The position numbers were made by a program, and so were the translations under genes. Under the pieces are notes generated by a model, which had not been told where the DNA came from, searched no databases, and was given only the letters and a program-made list of their open reading frames with translations. Shown here piece by piece: positions 1-8,814 of a stretch of DNA of 15,913 bases. Each line of letters opens with the position of its first letter. The stretch's first letter is position 1. This DNA comes from Lachnospiraceae bacterium UBA3845 (GTDB taxonomy: Bacteria; Bacillota; Clostridia; Lachnospirales; Lachnospiraceae), in NCBI GenBank assembly GCA_002392705.1, contig DGHP01000007.1:1-15913 (forward strand), read 5' to 3'.

Positions 1-1298
1 TCGCCGCCGGAAGCGACATTCTGGAGCGGCTTTAGCGGCATCCCGGGATTGGTGGAGATCAGGAAGATCGCCTCGTCCGCCCCGTTCGCAGTGGGGGCAT
101 CCAGCTGCTTCAGGCTGATCTCGAACTGTACATCCAGAAAATTCAGTTCCCTCAAAGACCGGGTGATCCGCTCCTTAAGCTCCGCTGCAAAATCCTGCCG
201 GATCCGGGAGATCTCATCGCAGGCTTCTTTCAGAATCGACCGGCTCCTGTCCCTTTTCTTCTTCAGATCTTCCACATAGGCATCATAATTCTCCAGGCGG
301 TCCAGCTCCTTTAACTGCCTGTTCCGGTAGGCAAGAATATCCCTTATCTCCCTGCCGTACTTGGATTTCAGCCGGTTGATCAGGTCGAGCCTTGCGCCGA
401 TCTCGTTCAGCTCCTGTTCATCATAGATGAAACCGTCGATATAATCCGCCAGGGAACGGGAAAAATCATTCATCAGGTCCTCGATCTGCGCCATCTCATC
501 CGACAGGCCCTGAAGATCCCCGTCCAGGGAGGCGACTGACACCAGGGCCCTGGAGACTCTTGAAAGCTTTGCCATCGCTCCGTCATCCCCGTCGGTCAGG
601 CTCTCCGCCTCCGCGAGGGTCTCCTGTATCTTCTGCGCGTGGGACAGAATCCGGAAACGGTTCTCCAGTTCCCCGTCCTCCCCTTCCCGAAGAGACGCCT
701 CGTCGATCTCATTGATCTCATAGGAAAGAAAATCAATCTGTTTCAGGCGCTCCTTCTCATCGGACAGAGCTTCCTTCAGTTCTCTCTGCGTCTCAGACCA
801 GACCTGAAATGCCTCCGCACAGCGCTTCTTCGGCTCCCTGATTCTGTCCGCGGCGTAGTCATCCACCAGGGCCAGGTGATAGCGGGGATAGAGAAGGGAC
901 TGGTGTTCATGCTGGCCGTACAGATCAATCAGATCCGTCGCGATCTCCCTGACCGTCCCGGCCGGGACCGTTTCCCCGTTGACCCGGCTGACGCTCCGGC
1001 CTTTCTGGTAGCGCCTGCTGATGATCACCTCATCATCCATACAGGGCAGGCCCGCCTTTTCAAGCTTCTCCCGGACCTTCCCGGAGCCTGTCTCAAAAGT
1101 AAGCTCAACCAGGGCGTAATCGCTGTCCTCCTTGAGATAATCCCGGAAGGACTGAAGTCCCAGCGCGACGTTGATCGATCCGATCACGATCGACTTGCCT
1201 GCCCCGGTTTCACCGGTGAGGATATTCAGGCCATCCTCCAGTTCCAGTTCCTCCTCCTCGATCAGAGCCATATTTTTTACATGAAGACTTCTAAGCAT
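1..1298 (-). CDS. recN: DNA repair protein RecN (5' part, cut by window edge)
   Basis: RecN is an SMC-like ATPase acting early in recombinational repair of double-strand breaks. The frame opens with ATG at 1298 and is still open at base 1, giving about 432 residues; the family is usually around 550-570, so the C-terminal fifth is missing. The N-terminus reads MLRSLHVKNMALIEEEELEL, and the Walker A motif GETGAGKS is at residues 29-36. The middle is rich in Glu, Lys and Leu, as expected for the coiled-coil arms. The last visible residues include FLISTNPGMPLKPLQNVASG, which leads into the SGGE signature of the second nucleotide-binding half, cut at the GE. It follows argR with a 188-base gap. 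The start has only a weak ribosome site (AGGTAAGGG very close to ATG). I see no SOS-type box in the gap. Confidence 0.95.
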   Translation of the reverse strand, partial: MLRSLHVKNMALIEEEELELEDGLNILTGETGAGKSIVIGSINVALGLQSFRDYLKEDSDYALVELTFETGSGKVREKLEKAGLPCMDDEVIISRRYQKGRSVSRVNGETVPAGTVREIATDLIDLYGQHEHQSLLYPRYHLALVDDYAADRIREPKKRCAEAFQVWSETQRELKEALSDEKERLKQIDFLSYEINEIDEASLREGEDGELENRFRILSHAQKIQETLAEAESLTDGDDGAMAKLSRVSRALVSVASLDGDLQGLSDEMAQIEDLMNDFSRSLADYIDGFIYDEQELNEIGARLDLINRLKSKYGREIRDILAYRNRQLKELDRLENYDAYVEDLKKKRDRSRSILKEACDEISRIRQDFAAELKERITRSLRELNFLDVQFEISLKQLDAPTANGADEAIFLISTNPGMPLKPLQNVASGG

Positions 1299-1486
1299 AA
1301 CCCTTACCTGTACTCTCTCCTGCCCCGCCGCCGTAGGGCGCCGCGCGTCACCGCATATTCCCGCGCAGCCTGCCTGTCCGCAGTCAGGAATGAAGACAGC
1401 CGGCTGTGACAAGCCGGCCGCCAAAAATCTTTTCCGCAGTCCGGCTTACGGATCCGGTCCCGCAGTCAGTATTCTTATTTCTTTTC
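1299..1486 (-). other. argR-recN intergenic region with a small hairpin
   Basis: This 188-base gap holds no convincing gene. On the minus strand it contains a perfect 7-bp inverted repeat (GCCGGCT, 6-nt loop, AGCCGGC) around 1400-1419. No T-run follows on that strand, so it is not a good intrinsic terminator. No clear -35/-10 pair for recN is visible, so recN may be read from the upstream operon. Confidence 0.4.
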
Positions 1487-1939
1487 TTATCTGGAGACCA
1501 CCCTGCGGATGTTCTCCATCACAGCCGGAGCATCCTCCGGGTTGTGAATGGCACAGAAGATCGTATCATCTCCCGCGATGCAGCCTGCCACCTCCGTCCA
1601 TTTCATGGCATCCAGCGCTGCCGCGACCGCCATGGCCATTCCGGACACAGTCCGGATGACAAGCAGATTGCCCGCAACATCCATCGTCAGGAAGCCGTCC
1701 TGGAGCACTCTGAGATACTTCTCATTCATTCCGGCAGGGCCGGACTGCATAACAGCGTATTTCTGCCTGCCGTTGCTGACAGAAATCTTTGTAAGCTTCA
1801 GTTCCCTGATATCCCGCGATATCGTAGCCTGCGTAACGCGAAATCCCTCTTCTTTCAGGTACCTTGCCAGTTCCTCCTGTGTTTCAATGTCATACCGGTT
1901 AATCAGATCGATAATCTTGGCATGTCTACCAATCTTCAT
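1487..1939 (-). CDS. argR: Arginine repressor ArgR/AhrC
   Basis: This arginine-responsive DNA-binding regulator represses arginine biosynthesis and, in Bacillus, activates catabolism. At 150 residues it has the normal family length. The N-terminal winged helix-turn-helix includes TQATISRDIREL (residues 36-47), the recognition helix signature of the family. The C-terminal half is the oligomerisation and arginine-binding domain, with GDDTI at 123-127. The ATG at 1939 is preceded by AAGGAAG at good spacing. It lies 151 bases after nadK and before recN, the order seen in many Clostridia (tlyA, nadK, argR, recN). I looked for an ARG box in the upstream gap and did not find a convincing one, so autoregulation cannot be claimed from this sequence. 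Confidence 0.96.
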   Translation of the reverse strand: MKIGRHAKIIDLINRYDIETQEELARYLKEEGFRVTQATISRDIRELKLTKISVSNGRQKYAVMQSGPAGMNEKYLRVLQDGFLTMDVAGNLLVIRTVSGMAMAVAAALDAMKWTEVAGCIAGDDTIFCAIHNPEDAPAVMENIRRVVSR

Positions 1940-2090
1940 CTTTTCTTCCTTCTTTCGAATCTGGATTAATATCTGGTTCCGGGATTATGACGGGTAATGT
2001 TTCTGACTCATCCTGGATCAGAATTTGCTGTCTGACTGTCTCCTGCCGCCGGAAGAATCCCTCCTTATCCATCCCGGCCGCTTATACTGG

Positions 2091-2948
2091 CTATTTGAGC
2101 TTCTCCCTCAGAATCTCAACAAAACTGGTATGTTTAATCTTGACTAAACGTGTCTTCTGTTCTGTTTTCATGATTCGGATGCGGCTTCCGGATTCCAGTG
2201 ATAAGGATGTGTCACCGTCAAAAACCACTCTGGCCGTATTTTCTTCCGGAACATTGCTGTCCGCCAGTTCTACGGTAACGGCAACATTGTCGGGAAGGAT
2301 AACCGGCCTGGAAGCAAGGGTATGCGGTGCCAGCGCCGTCAGAAGAATCAGAGAAGCATCCGGTGCCACGATCGGGCCTCCTGCTGAAAGGCTGTAGCCG
2401 GTCGAACCCGTCGGTGTAGAAACGATGATCCCGTCCGCACGGTAGGAACACAGAAAAACGTCATCAACGAATATGTGAAAATCAACAACCCGCAGTCTCC
2501 CTCTGCGGGCAATCACTATATCATTGAGCGCGATATCAGTCATCAGAATATGATCCCGGTAACTGACCGTTCCTCCGATCATCATCCGATCCTCTATCGA
2601 ATAATCTCCTTCTATTAACTTATCCAGCGCCATCTGGATATTCTGACAGTCTATTTCGGCGAGATACCCCAGCGTCCCCAGGTTAATGCCCAGGAGCGGA
2701 AGCCCTGTATCCAGCAGATCTCTGGAAGCCTGCAGAAGTGTCCCGTCCCCGCCAAGGACCAGAACACAGTCCACACCATCCGGAATCGACGCGGCGTCTG
2801 TATATTTATAGCCCGTTCCGGAAGAAGCAGTGTTACATTCCTGAACATAACATATTTTCCCTTTTTCTTCCAGATACTTTTGTATAAATTCTGTCGTTTT
2901 TGCATTTGCATCCTTTTGAGGATTCGTTATAACAAAGAATTTATCCAT
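2091..2948 (-). CDS. nadK: NAD kinase
   Basis: NAD kinase phosphorylates NAD to NADP in the cytoplasm, using ATP or polyphosphate depending on the enzyme. The 285-residue product has the conserved GGDGT motif at 66-70, followed by LLQASRDLLDTGLPLLGINLGTLGYL in pieces typical of the family. It also has an ND motif (ALNDIVI, where many homologues have NE) and the nucleotide-binding TPTGSTGYSLSAGGPIV segment. The ATG at 2948 is 6 bases after the tlyA stop. GAGGAGG lies within the end of tlyA, about 14 bases upstream, a slightly long spacing. An in-frame TGA just upstream excludes a longer start. Placement between tlyA and argR is usual in Clostridia but differs from B. subtilis. Co-expression with dxs is plausible because the DXP pathway consumes NADPH; this is inference. 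Confidence 0.96.
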   Translation of the reverse strand: MDKFFVITNPQKDANAKTTEFIQKYLEEKGKICYVQECNTASSGTGYKYTDAASIPDGVDCVLVLGGDGTLLQASRDLLDTGLPLLGINLGTLGYLAEIDCQNIQMALDKLIEGDYSIEDRMMIGGTVSYRDHILMTDIALNDIVIARRGRLRVVDFHIFVDDVFLCSYRADGIIVSTPTGSTGYSLSAGGPIVAPDASLILLTALAPHTLASRPVILPDNVAVTVELADSNVPEENTARVVFDGDTSLSLESGSRIRIMKTEQKTRLVKIKHTSFVEILREKLK

Positions 2949-2954
2949 CTTTTG

Positions 2955-3788
2955 TCACAATACCTCCTCTTCCGGAGCTTCCCTGTCAAGTTTTTCATGC
3001 GCCATTAAGACTGTATCCTTTATGCAGTTTTCCATATCAAAGGAAGAAGCCGCATCCTCCCTCCGCGTCAGATAGAGCAGGTACTCTATATTCCCTTCCG
3101 GCCCCCTGACAGGAGAATAGGTCAGTCCCAGAACGGTCAGTCCTGCCGTCGGCGCGAAGCTGCATACGCTCCGGATCACATCCTCATGCACGGAACGGTC
3201 ACGGACGACGCCCTTCTTCCCCACCAGGTCCTTTCCGGCCTCAAACTGCGGCTTGATCAGGGCGGCAATCTCACCGTCCTCCCTCAGGGCGGCGGCTGCC
3301 GGTCCCAGGATCAGCTTCAGGGAGATAAAAGAAACGTCAACGGATGCAAAAGAAGGCCTCTCGGGAAGATCCTCCGGCTTCAGATAGCGGACGTTGAAAC
3401 GTTCCATACATATGACCCTTTCGTCATTGCGCAGCTTCCAGTGAAGCTGTCCGTGTCCCACATCAATCGCGTAGACCCTGGCCGCCCCGTTCTGCAGCAT
3501 GCAGTCCGTAAAGCCGCCGGTCGAAGCGCCTATATCCATGCAGACCGCGCCATCCAGGCTGATGGGAAATGTCTGAAGCGCCTTCTCCAGCTTCAGCCCT
3601 CCCCTGCTCACATATTTCAGGGTCTGGCCGCGCACTTCGATCGGAGAATAAACGTCGAATTTCATCCCCGCCTTGTCTTCCTTCTGGCCGTTCACATATA
3701 CCTGTCCGGCCATAATGACCGCTTTTGCCTTTTCCCGGGAGGGGGCATAGCCGCCCTGCACCAGAAGCACATCCAGTCTCTCTTTCAT
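2955..3788 (-). CDS. tlyA: TlyA-family rRNA (cytidine-2'-O)-methyltransferase (YqxC type)
   Basis: TlyA proteins 2'-O-methylate cytidines of ribosomal RNA; the old name 'hemolysin A' is historical. The N-terminal S4 RNA-binding domain (about residues 1-60, ERLDVLLVQGGYAPSREKAK and onward) is followed by an FtsJ-like SAM-dependent domain. This carries the SAM loop DIGASTGGFTDC and candidate K-D-K-E catalytic residues: K of RGGLKLEKAL, D of SVDVSFISLK, K of LIKPQFE and E of PEGNIEYLLY. I prefer the ATG at 3788 because MKERLDVLL is the usual family start. A GTG at 3800, overlapping the dxs stop as GTGA, is an alternative that would couple translation to dxs and add four residues (281 in total). 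Neither has a strong ribosome site. Confidence 0.93.
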   Translation of the reverse strand: MKERLDVLLVQGGYAPSREKAKAVIMAGQVYVNGQKEDKAGMKFDVYSPIEVRGQTLKYVSRGGLKLEKALQTFPISLDGAVCMDIGASTGGFTDCMLQNGAARVYAIDVGHGQLHWKLRNDERVICMERFNVRYLKPEDLPERPSFASVDVSFISLKLILGPAAAALREDGEIAALIKPQFEAGKDLVGKKGVVRDRSVHEDVIRSVCSFAPTAGLTVLGLTYSPVRGPEGNIEYLLYLTRREDAASSFDMENCIKDTVLMAHEKLDREAPEEEVL

Positions 3789-3796
3789 CTCTGTTC

Positions 3797-5665
3797 TCAC
3801 ATCCCGATATAGGCCGCCGCGATTCTCCTGAAAAGCGTCTCCTCATCGATTCCCGTCTCCTGGCGCAGGACGCTGACGGACCCGTGCTCAACATATTCGT
3901 CCGGTATCGCGGCCCGGATCAGTTTCACGCTCTTCCCCGTATCGTTCAGATACGAGAGAATATGCTCTCCGAGGCCCCCGCTGTCCACATTTTCCTCCAT
4001 CGTTACCAGAAGCCTGTGCTCATCCGCCGCCCTGCCGAGGGTCTCCCCGTCCAGGGGCTTGATAAAGCGGCAGTTGATCAGGGAGCAGCTGTAGCCGCAG
4101 TCACGGAGCCTCTCCCGGACCTTCAGGGCGGTCCCGACCATGGAACCTGCCGCGAGGAGGCAGATCTCGCTCTCATCATAGATGATCTCCCACCTGCCCT
4201 CCTGAACCGGCGCCCGGTGATCCTCAAGGAAATCAGCGGCGGTTCCGCGCGGGTAGCGGACCGCGACCGGTCCCCGGGCCTCAGTGATCGCCCATTTCAG
4301 CATATCGGCCAGCTCCCACTTGTTCTTGGGCGCCATGATCGTCATGTTCGGAATCAGGCTGAGATAGGAAAGATCGAAGATTCCCTGATGGGTCTCCCCG
4401 TCCGCCCCTACCAGGCCTCCGCGGTCAATCGCGAATACGACATGGAGGTTCTGAAGACATACGTCATGAATGATCTGGTCAAACGCGCGCTGCAGGAAGG
4501 AAGAGTAAACCGCAACCACCGGAATCATGCCTCCCACCGCCAGTCCCGCGGCAAATGTCACCGCGTGCTGTTCCGCGATTCCCACGTCAAAAAAGCGGTC
4601 CGGATACATGCCGCTGAAACGCCTGAGCCCCGTTCCGTCCGGCATGGCGGCCGTGATGGCGCAGAGCCTGGGCACCCTCTTTCCCATCTTGCACATGACT
4701 GTGGAGAAGATATCCGTCCAGTCAGATTTTACCTTTCTGTTTTTCGGCAGGCCGGTGCTGATCTCAAAAGGACCGGTGCCGTGGAAGCGGGCGGGCATGC
4801 GCTCCGCCGGTGGATAGCCCTTTCCCTTCGTCGTCAGGACATGGACAACCACGGCTCCCTTCACCTTCCTGGCATGCTGGAGGATCTGCACCATCTGATC
4901 GATGTTGCTGCCGTCCACAGGTCCGAAATAGGTGATGCCCAGCTGCTCAAAAAAGGAGCCCGGCATGAGAATGGTCTTGAGATTGGTTTTCGTCTGGCGG
5001 ATGCGCCCGATCGCCCATTCACCCGCGATCGGGATCTGCCGCAGGGTATCCTCCGTCGCCTTCTTCAGCCCCGTATAGGCGTCGTTCGTCCTCAGGGCAG
5101 ACAGGTAGGAGGCAAAGCCCCCTACATTCTCCGCGATCGACATGCCGTTGTCATTCAGGACGATGATAAAATTCGTCTTCATACGGGAGGCGTTGTTCAG
5201 CGCTTCATAGACCATGCCGCCGGTAAAGGAACCGTCCCCGATGATGGAGACGACATGATAATCTTCCCCCGCAAGGTCCCTGGCGCTGGCGATCCCGAGC
5301 CCCGCTGACACGGATGTGGAGCTGTGTCCCGTATCGAAGGCGTCGCAGGCGCTCTCGCTGCGTTTCGGGAAACCGCTCATGCCTCCCAGCTTTCTCAGGT
5401 CGTCAAATCCGTCTTTCCGCCCGGTGAGCAGCTTATGGGTGTAAGCCTGGTGGCCGACGTCCCAGATCAGCTTGTCCTCCGGCAGCGTGAAAACAAGATG
5501 CAGCGCCATGGTCAGTTCCACCACGCCCAGGTTTGAGGCCAGATGGCCGCCGGTCTTTGACAGCTTCCTGATCAGGAAGAGACGGATCTCCTCCGCAAGC
5601 TCCTGCAGCTGGTCATGGGGAATCTCTTTTATATCATTTTCCTTGTTGATCCTGTCAAGAATCAT
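3797..5665 (-). CDS. dxs: 1-deoxy-D-xylulose-5-phosphate synthase
   Basis: Dxs is a thiamine-diphosphate enzyme that condenses pyruvate with glyceraldehyde-3-phosphate to DXP. DXP is the entry to the MEP isoprenoid pathway and a precursor of thiamine and pyridoxal. The 622-residue product matches the family length. Visible motifs are GGHLASNLG (around 40, catalytic His), DTGHSSTSVSAGLG (111-124), the ThDP/metal motif GDGSFTGG (143-150) with NDNG about 27 residues later, and the transketolase pyrimidine-domain motif DVGIAEQHAVTFAAGLA with its conserved Glu. DRGGLVGADGETHQGIFDLS is also present. The frame is open to 5704, but the ATG at 5665 (MILDRINKEND) has AGGAGAGG about 5 bases upstream and is the family start. 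It follows ispA by 89 bases, so two isoprenoid genes are adjacent. Confidence 0.97.
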   Translation of the reverse strand: MILDRINKENDIKEIPHDQLQELAEEIRLFLIRKLSKTGGHLASNLGVVELTMALHLVFTLPEDKLIWDVGHQAYTHKLLTGRKDGFDDLRKLGGMSGFPKRSESACDAFDTGHSSTSVSAGLGIASARDLAGEDYHVVSIIGDGSFTGGMVYEALNNASRMKTNFIIVLNDNGMSIAENVGGFASYLSALRTNDAYTGLKKATEDTLRQIPIAGEWAIGRIRQTKTNLKTILMPGSFFEQLGITYFGPVDGSNIDQMVQILQHARKVKGAVVVHVLTTKGKGYPPAERMPARFHGTGPFEISTGLPKNRKVKSDWTDIFSTVMCKMGKRVPRLCAITAAMPDGTGLRRFSGMYPDRFFDVGIAEQHAVTFAAGLAVGGMIPVVAVYSSFLQRAFDQIIHDVCLQNLHVVFAIDRGGLVGADGETHQGIFDLSYLSLIPNMTIMAPKNKWELADMLKWAITEARGPVAVRYPRGTAADFLEDHRAPVQEGRWEIIYDESEICLLAAGSMVGTALKVRERLRDCGYSCSLINCRFIKPLDGETLGRAADEHRLLVTMEENVDSGGLGEHILSYLNDTGKSVKLIRAAIPDEYVEHGSVSVLRQETGIDEETLFRRIAAAYIGM

Positions 5666-5754
5666 AGCCCTCTCCTGTCCCCCGTAGAGGAAGGCTGTCA
5701 GCATTCCTTCCGGGCCGGCTGTGCGGTTCTCTCAGCGACAGTTCACGGAATCTT

Positions 5755-6687
5755 TTATTTTGTCCGTTTAATCAGCTGTTTCAGCAATTCTCTCAGGAAA
5801 GGATGCTGCGCGCTCAGTGTATCGAATAAGTCAAGGGCCCGGGCGGAGAGGAGTTCCACCTGTCTTTCCGCGTCCTCCAGACCGTGCAGGCTCACATAGG
5901 TCGTCTTGTGGTTTTTCTCGTCCGAACCCGCCGGCTTCCCCAGTTCCTCTGTCGTACTGACCTGGTCCAGGATATCGTCCCGGATCTGGAAGGCGACACC
6001 GACATCCGTACCGATGGCCTCCAGCTTTTTCACGTCTCTGTCCGGCGCTCCGGCCAGAACCGCGCCGATCATCAGGGAAGCCTCGATCAGGGCTCCCGTT
6101 TTGTAACGGTAGATAAAATCCAGCTGTCCCTCGCTCAGGGGCCGGCCGTCATATTCCACGTCGCAGGACTGACCGCCGATCATGCCGTCCATGCCGCTTT
6201 TCAGGGTAAGAATCCTGAGCGCGCGGGCGATGCGGCGGCCGCTTTCAGCGTCGCAGCACACCGCCTCTTCTGCATCATCCTCCGCTCTTCCGCCCGTGAA
6301 GAAGGCCGACGCCGCGGTTCTGTAGCCGCAGTTCAGAAGGGCGTCCCCTGCCAGGATCGCGATCGCTTCCCCGTACATGATATGGGTTGTCTTCATCCCC
6401 CTGCGGTATTCATCGTTGTCCATGGCAGGAAGGTCATCGTGAATCAGCGAATGGGTATGGATCATCTCCATCCCGGCCATAAAAGGCTCCGCAAGCTTCC
6501 CCTGTCCGCCGTACATCTCATAGGTACAGTCGATCATCAGAGGCCGGAGGCGCTTTCCCCCTGCCAGCATACTGTAATTCACAGCTTCAAAAAGAGTCTT
6601 CTGAAAGCCCTCTTCCGATGGCAGATAAGAGCGTATCACTTCATTGACATGGTCTCTGCGCCTTTTGAGTTCCCGCTCAAAATCCAT
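5755..6687 (-). CDS. ispA: Farnesyl/geranyl diphosphate synthase (polyprenyl synthetase)
   Basis: This all-helical prenyltransferase adds isopentenyl diphosphate to allylic primers, probably to farnesyl diphosphate for undecaprenyl and quinone synthesis. Both aspartate-rich motifs are present: DDLPAMD at 84-90 and DDILD at 237-241. GGKRLRP (43-49) binds IPP, and GQSCDV and YKTGALIEAS are also family signatures. The ATG at 6687 (MDFERELKRR) has GGAGGAGGAG upstream. The frame is open to 6759, but the extra residues are not family-like. The 310-residue product is slightly long: a short acidic, Cys-containing stretch (EDDAEEAVCCDAES, about 136-149) enlarges the loop before the ALRIL helix. The exact chain length of the product cannot be read with certainty. 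It sits between xseB and dxs, as in most Firmicutes. Confidence 0.95.
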   Translation of the reverse strand: MDFERELKRRRDHVNEVIRSYLPSEEGFQKTLFEAVNYSMLAGGKRLRPLMIDCTYEMYGGQGKLAEPFMAGMEMIHTHSLIHDDLPAMDNDEYRRGMKTTHIMYGEAIAILAGDALLNCGYRTAASAFFTGGRAEDDAEEAVCCDAESGRRIARALRILTLKSGMDGMIGGQSCDVEYDGRPLSEGQLDFIYRYKTGALIEASLMIGAVLAGAPDRDVKKLEAIGTDVGVAFQIRDDILDQVSTTEELGKPAGSDEKNHKTTYVSLHGLEDAERQVELLSARALDLFDTLSAQHPFLRELLKQLIKRTK

Positions 6688-6801
6688 CTTCTCCACTCCT
6701 CCTCCCAATACAGGTTCTGTACGATCATTCAATGCCCCGTATGACGATTCTGCAGCCACCTCTGCAGAAAGCGCAGCAGTGGGCAGAATATGTCTTCGGT
6801 T

Positions 6802-7011
6802 CTACTCCATGTCCCCGTCCTCGCTGATCATCTGTACCTGCTTCTCAACCATGTCGATCTTTCCGTCCGCCATCTTCAGCAGCGCGCTCCCCTCCCGGTA
6901 GAGTGCAAAAGAATCCTCCAGCGAAGTCTTCGGATCTTCCAGTGCTTTTGTTATCTCATCCAGGCGTGCAAAAGCCGCCTCCAGGCTCATCTCATTCTTT
7001 TCCTCAGGCAT
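6802..7011 (-). CDS. xseB: Exodeoxyribonuclease VII small subunit
   Basis: XseB assembles with XseA into exonuclease VII, which degrades single-stranded DNA to oligonucleotides. At 69 residues it has the usual small-subunit size. The core LEAAFARLDEITKALEDPKT followed by SLEDSFALYREGSALLK is the family signature: two helices forming a coiled hairpin. I chose the ATG at 7011 (MPEEKNEMSLE), which has GGAGGAG 9 bases upstream. A TTG at 7029 would extend it by six residues and consume the ribosome site. The start overlaps the xseA stop by 8 bases (ATGCCTGA), so the two subunits are translationally coupled, consistent with fixed stoichiometry in the complex. Confidence 0.95.
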   Translation of the reverse strand: MPEEKNEMSLEAAFARLDEITKALEDPKTSLEDSFALYREGSALLKMADGKIDMVEKQVQMISEDGDME

Positions 7012-8371
7012 CTGTCTCAGCTCCTCCAAAGCCCGCCGCGCTGTGCAGGCGGATCTCCTCCGCAGCTGCGCGCACGCTTCCGTCCTTCATATACAGTAAA
7101 ATCCGCTCTCCCTTTTCAACCTGCGAAGCAGAGAGCAGCGCCTTTCCCTCCTCGTCCTGGGCGTAGACATAGCCCCGGTCCAGCATGGCTTCGGGAGACA
7201 GGGCATCCAGCCTGCTCCTTATAAGCTCCATGCGATGCTTCTCCATCCGGATCCGCTCCGCCATATCCCGGTTCAGGCGCTCTTTCAGCTGCTCTGTCCT
7301 GAGCAGGCTTTTCCTGTATTTTTCTGTAAATAAATGCTCCAGCAGCTGATGCAGCCCTTCCGCCCTGTGCCGTTCTTCCTTCACGCGGGAGGCGGCCAGC
7401 ATCGCGATCCGGTCCTGAAGATGTGACAGGCGCTGCCGGGCATCCCTCGTACGCCCCTCCGGTCCGTTCATTCGCAGTTTCAGGCGGAAGCTGTCCAGCT
7501 TCTGCCGCTCATAATCCGCCCGCTGTTTCATCAGCACGGAAAGACGGACCCTGCTCTGTCTGAGGGCGATCCGCACCTGGACCATATCATCCACGGCAAG
7601 TTCTGCCGCGGCGGAAGGCGTCGGCGCGCGCAGATCCGCCGCAAAGTCCGCTATCGTAGTGTCAGTCTCATGCCCTACCGCTGAGATCAGGGGCGTGCGG
7701 CAGTTAAAGATCGCCCTCGCCACTGTCTCCTCGTTGAAAGCCCACAGATCCTCGATGGAACCGCCGCCCCTGCCTGCGATGATCGTATCGACGCCGATCT
7801 GATCAAGGATCCGGATGCCGCGCGCGATGCTCTCCGCGGCGCCGTCCCCCTGGACGAGGGCGGGATAGAGAATAATCTGAATCCCCGGATTGCGCCTTTT
7901 CGCGACCGTGATGATATCCTGAACCGCCGCGCCGGTCGGCGCCGTGACCACGCCGAGCCTTGTGATATAGCGCGGAATCGGCTGTTTGTACTCCTCCGCA
8001 AACATCCCCATCTCGGAGAGTTTTCTTTTCAATGCCTCATACCGCTCGTACAGCGCACCGATTCCGTCAGGCCGGGCCGCGGTGCAGTAAAGCTGATAGC
8101 TCCCGTCCCGCTCATAGACGCTGACGCTCCCGAAGGCGATGATCCGCATGCCGTCTTCCAGCCGGAAGTTCAGGTTCTTACGGCTGGAAGAGAACATGAT
8201 GCAGCGGATCTGGCTGCCTTCCTCCTTCAGGGAAAAATAGATATGCCCTGAACCGTGATATTTGCAGTTGGAGATCTCTCCCCTTATATAGACCCTGCGA
8301 AGCAGCAGGTCCGTGCTGAACAGCTGTTTGATATAGGCATTGACCTGGGAGACGCTGTAGACCGAACTCAT
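7004..8371 (-). CDS. xseA: Exodeoxyribonuclease VII large subunit
   Basis: XseA is the catalytic subunit of exonuclease VII. The 455-residue protein starts with an OB-fold for ssDNA binding (about 1-100, YSVSQVNAYIKQLFSTD and then RGEISNCKYHGSGHIYFSLK). The catalytic domain follows, with GVVTAPTGAAVQDI, the glycine-rich GRGGGSIEDLWAFNEE and SAVGHETDTTIADFAADLRAPTPSAAAE. A long Arg/Leu/Glu-rich helical region (about 280-390) is the coiled-coil arm that carries XseB. The ATG at 8371 overlaps the nusB stop as ATGA and the 3' end overlaps xseB by 8 bases, so three genes are tightly coupled. In B. subtilis folD lies between nusB and xseA; here it does not. Confidence 0.97.
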   Translation of the reverse strand: MSSVYSVSQVNAYIKQLFSTDLLLRRVYIRGEISNCKYHGSGHIYFSLKEEGSQIRCIMFSSSRKNLNFRLEDGMRIIAFGSVSVYERDGSYQLYCTAARPDGIGALYERYEALKRKLSEMGMFAEEYKQPIPRYITRLGVVTAPTGAAVQDIITVAKRRNPGIQIILYPALVQGDGAAESIARGIRILDQIGVDTIIAGRGGGSIEDLWAFNEETVARAIFNCRTPLISAVGHETDTTIADFAADLRAPTPSAAAELAVDDMVQVRIALRQSRVRLSVLMKQRADYERQKLDSFRLKLRMNGPEGRTRDARQRLSHLQDRIAMLAASRVKEERHRAEGLHQLLEHLFTEKYRKSLLRTEQLKERLNRDMAERIRMEKHRMELIRSRLDALSPEAMLDRGYVYAQDEEGKALLSASQVEKGERILLYMKDGSVRAAAEEIRLHSAAGFGGAETDA

Positions 8372-8814
8372 GCCTTTTCACGCAGGCGTTCCATCTTGGC
8401 GAGGATTCCGTTCACGAAGGAGGAGGAATCGTCTCCCCCGAACTTTCTGGCCAGAAGGACTGCCTCATTGATCGCCACGCCGGTCGGAATATTGTCATCC
8501 CACAGCATCTCGTAGACTGCCAGACGCAGGATCGCCAGGTCCGCTCTGGACATGCGCTGGGTCTTCCATCCGGTGGAAGTGCGGTTGATCCTCTCGTCGA
8601 TCTGGGGAATCTTTTCCGCGATCTGGCAGACCCGCCGCGTAACCTCCTCCGCCTCTTCCTCCGTAAGCTCTTCGGGCGGATAATCCATCTCATCCCCGCC
8701 TTCGTGGGTAAAATACAGCTGAATCTGCTCTTTTGCCTCCTCCGGATTTTTCGTGTAAAAATCGTAGGCAAAGAGAATGCGGAAAACATGTTCTCTGAGT
8801 TCTCTTCTTGTCAT
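8368..8814 (-). CDS. nusB: Transcription antitermination factor NusB
   Basis: NusB binds the boxA RNA element together with S10 (NusE) and supports antitermination of rRNA operons. The 148-residue all-helical protein starts MTRRELREHVFRILFAYDF. It ends with the conserved SRADLAILRLAVYEMLW and GVAINEAVLLARKFG plus FVNGILAKM, all typical of the C-terminal half. The ATG at 8814 has GGGAGGGG at good distance. The reading frame remains open upstream to 8910, but those 32 codons do not resemble NusB and lie behind the ribosome site, so I excluded them. The 222-base gap to yqhY is larger than elsewhere in the operon. The ATGA overlap with xseA suggests coupled translation. Confidence 0.96.
   Translation of the reverse strand: MTRRELREHVFRILFAYDFYTKNPEEAKEQIQLYFTHEGGDEMDYPPEELTEEEAEEVTRRVCQIAEKIPQIDERINRTSTGWKTQRMSRADLAILRLAVYEMLWDDNIPTGVAINEAVLLARKFGGDDSSSFVNGILAKMERLREKA

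Noticed and set aside
639..1409. 256-codon plus-strand frame over the start of recN
   Set aside because: The minus strand encodes RecN with Walker A and signature regions in frame over the same bases, so this is a shadow.
1940..2090. ARG box upstream of argR
   Set aside because: Only a TTCTGA/TCAGAA inverted repeat was found; it does not match the GAAT-N4-ATTC pattern of ArgR/AhrC operators.
2960..2990. TTGACA at the end of tlyA as a nadK-argR promoter
   Set aside because: The only -10-like sequence (TATTGT) is about 21 bases away, and nothing suitable lies at 16-18 bases.
3725..5308. 527-codon open frame on the plus strand, antisense to dxs
   Set aside because: It is unusually long but mirrors the codon structure of dxs. 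It is rich in Arg, His, Pro and Gln as antisense shadows are, has no recognisable domain, and covers a gene with all catalytic motifs intact.
5630..5660. TTGACA followed by a TATAAA-like sequence inside the start of dxs
   Set aside because: The spacing to the best -10 match is 18-19 bases or more, and the bases are explained by the conserved Dxs N-terminal codons.
5666..5704. Longer start for dxs
   Set aside because: The extra 13 residues contain the AGGAGAGG ribosome site of the ATG at 5665, and the family begins with ILDRINKEND.
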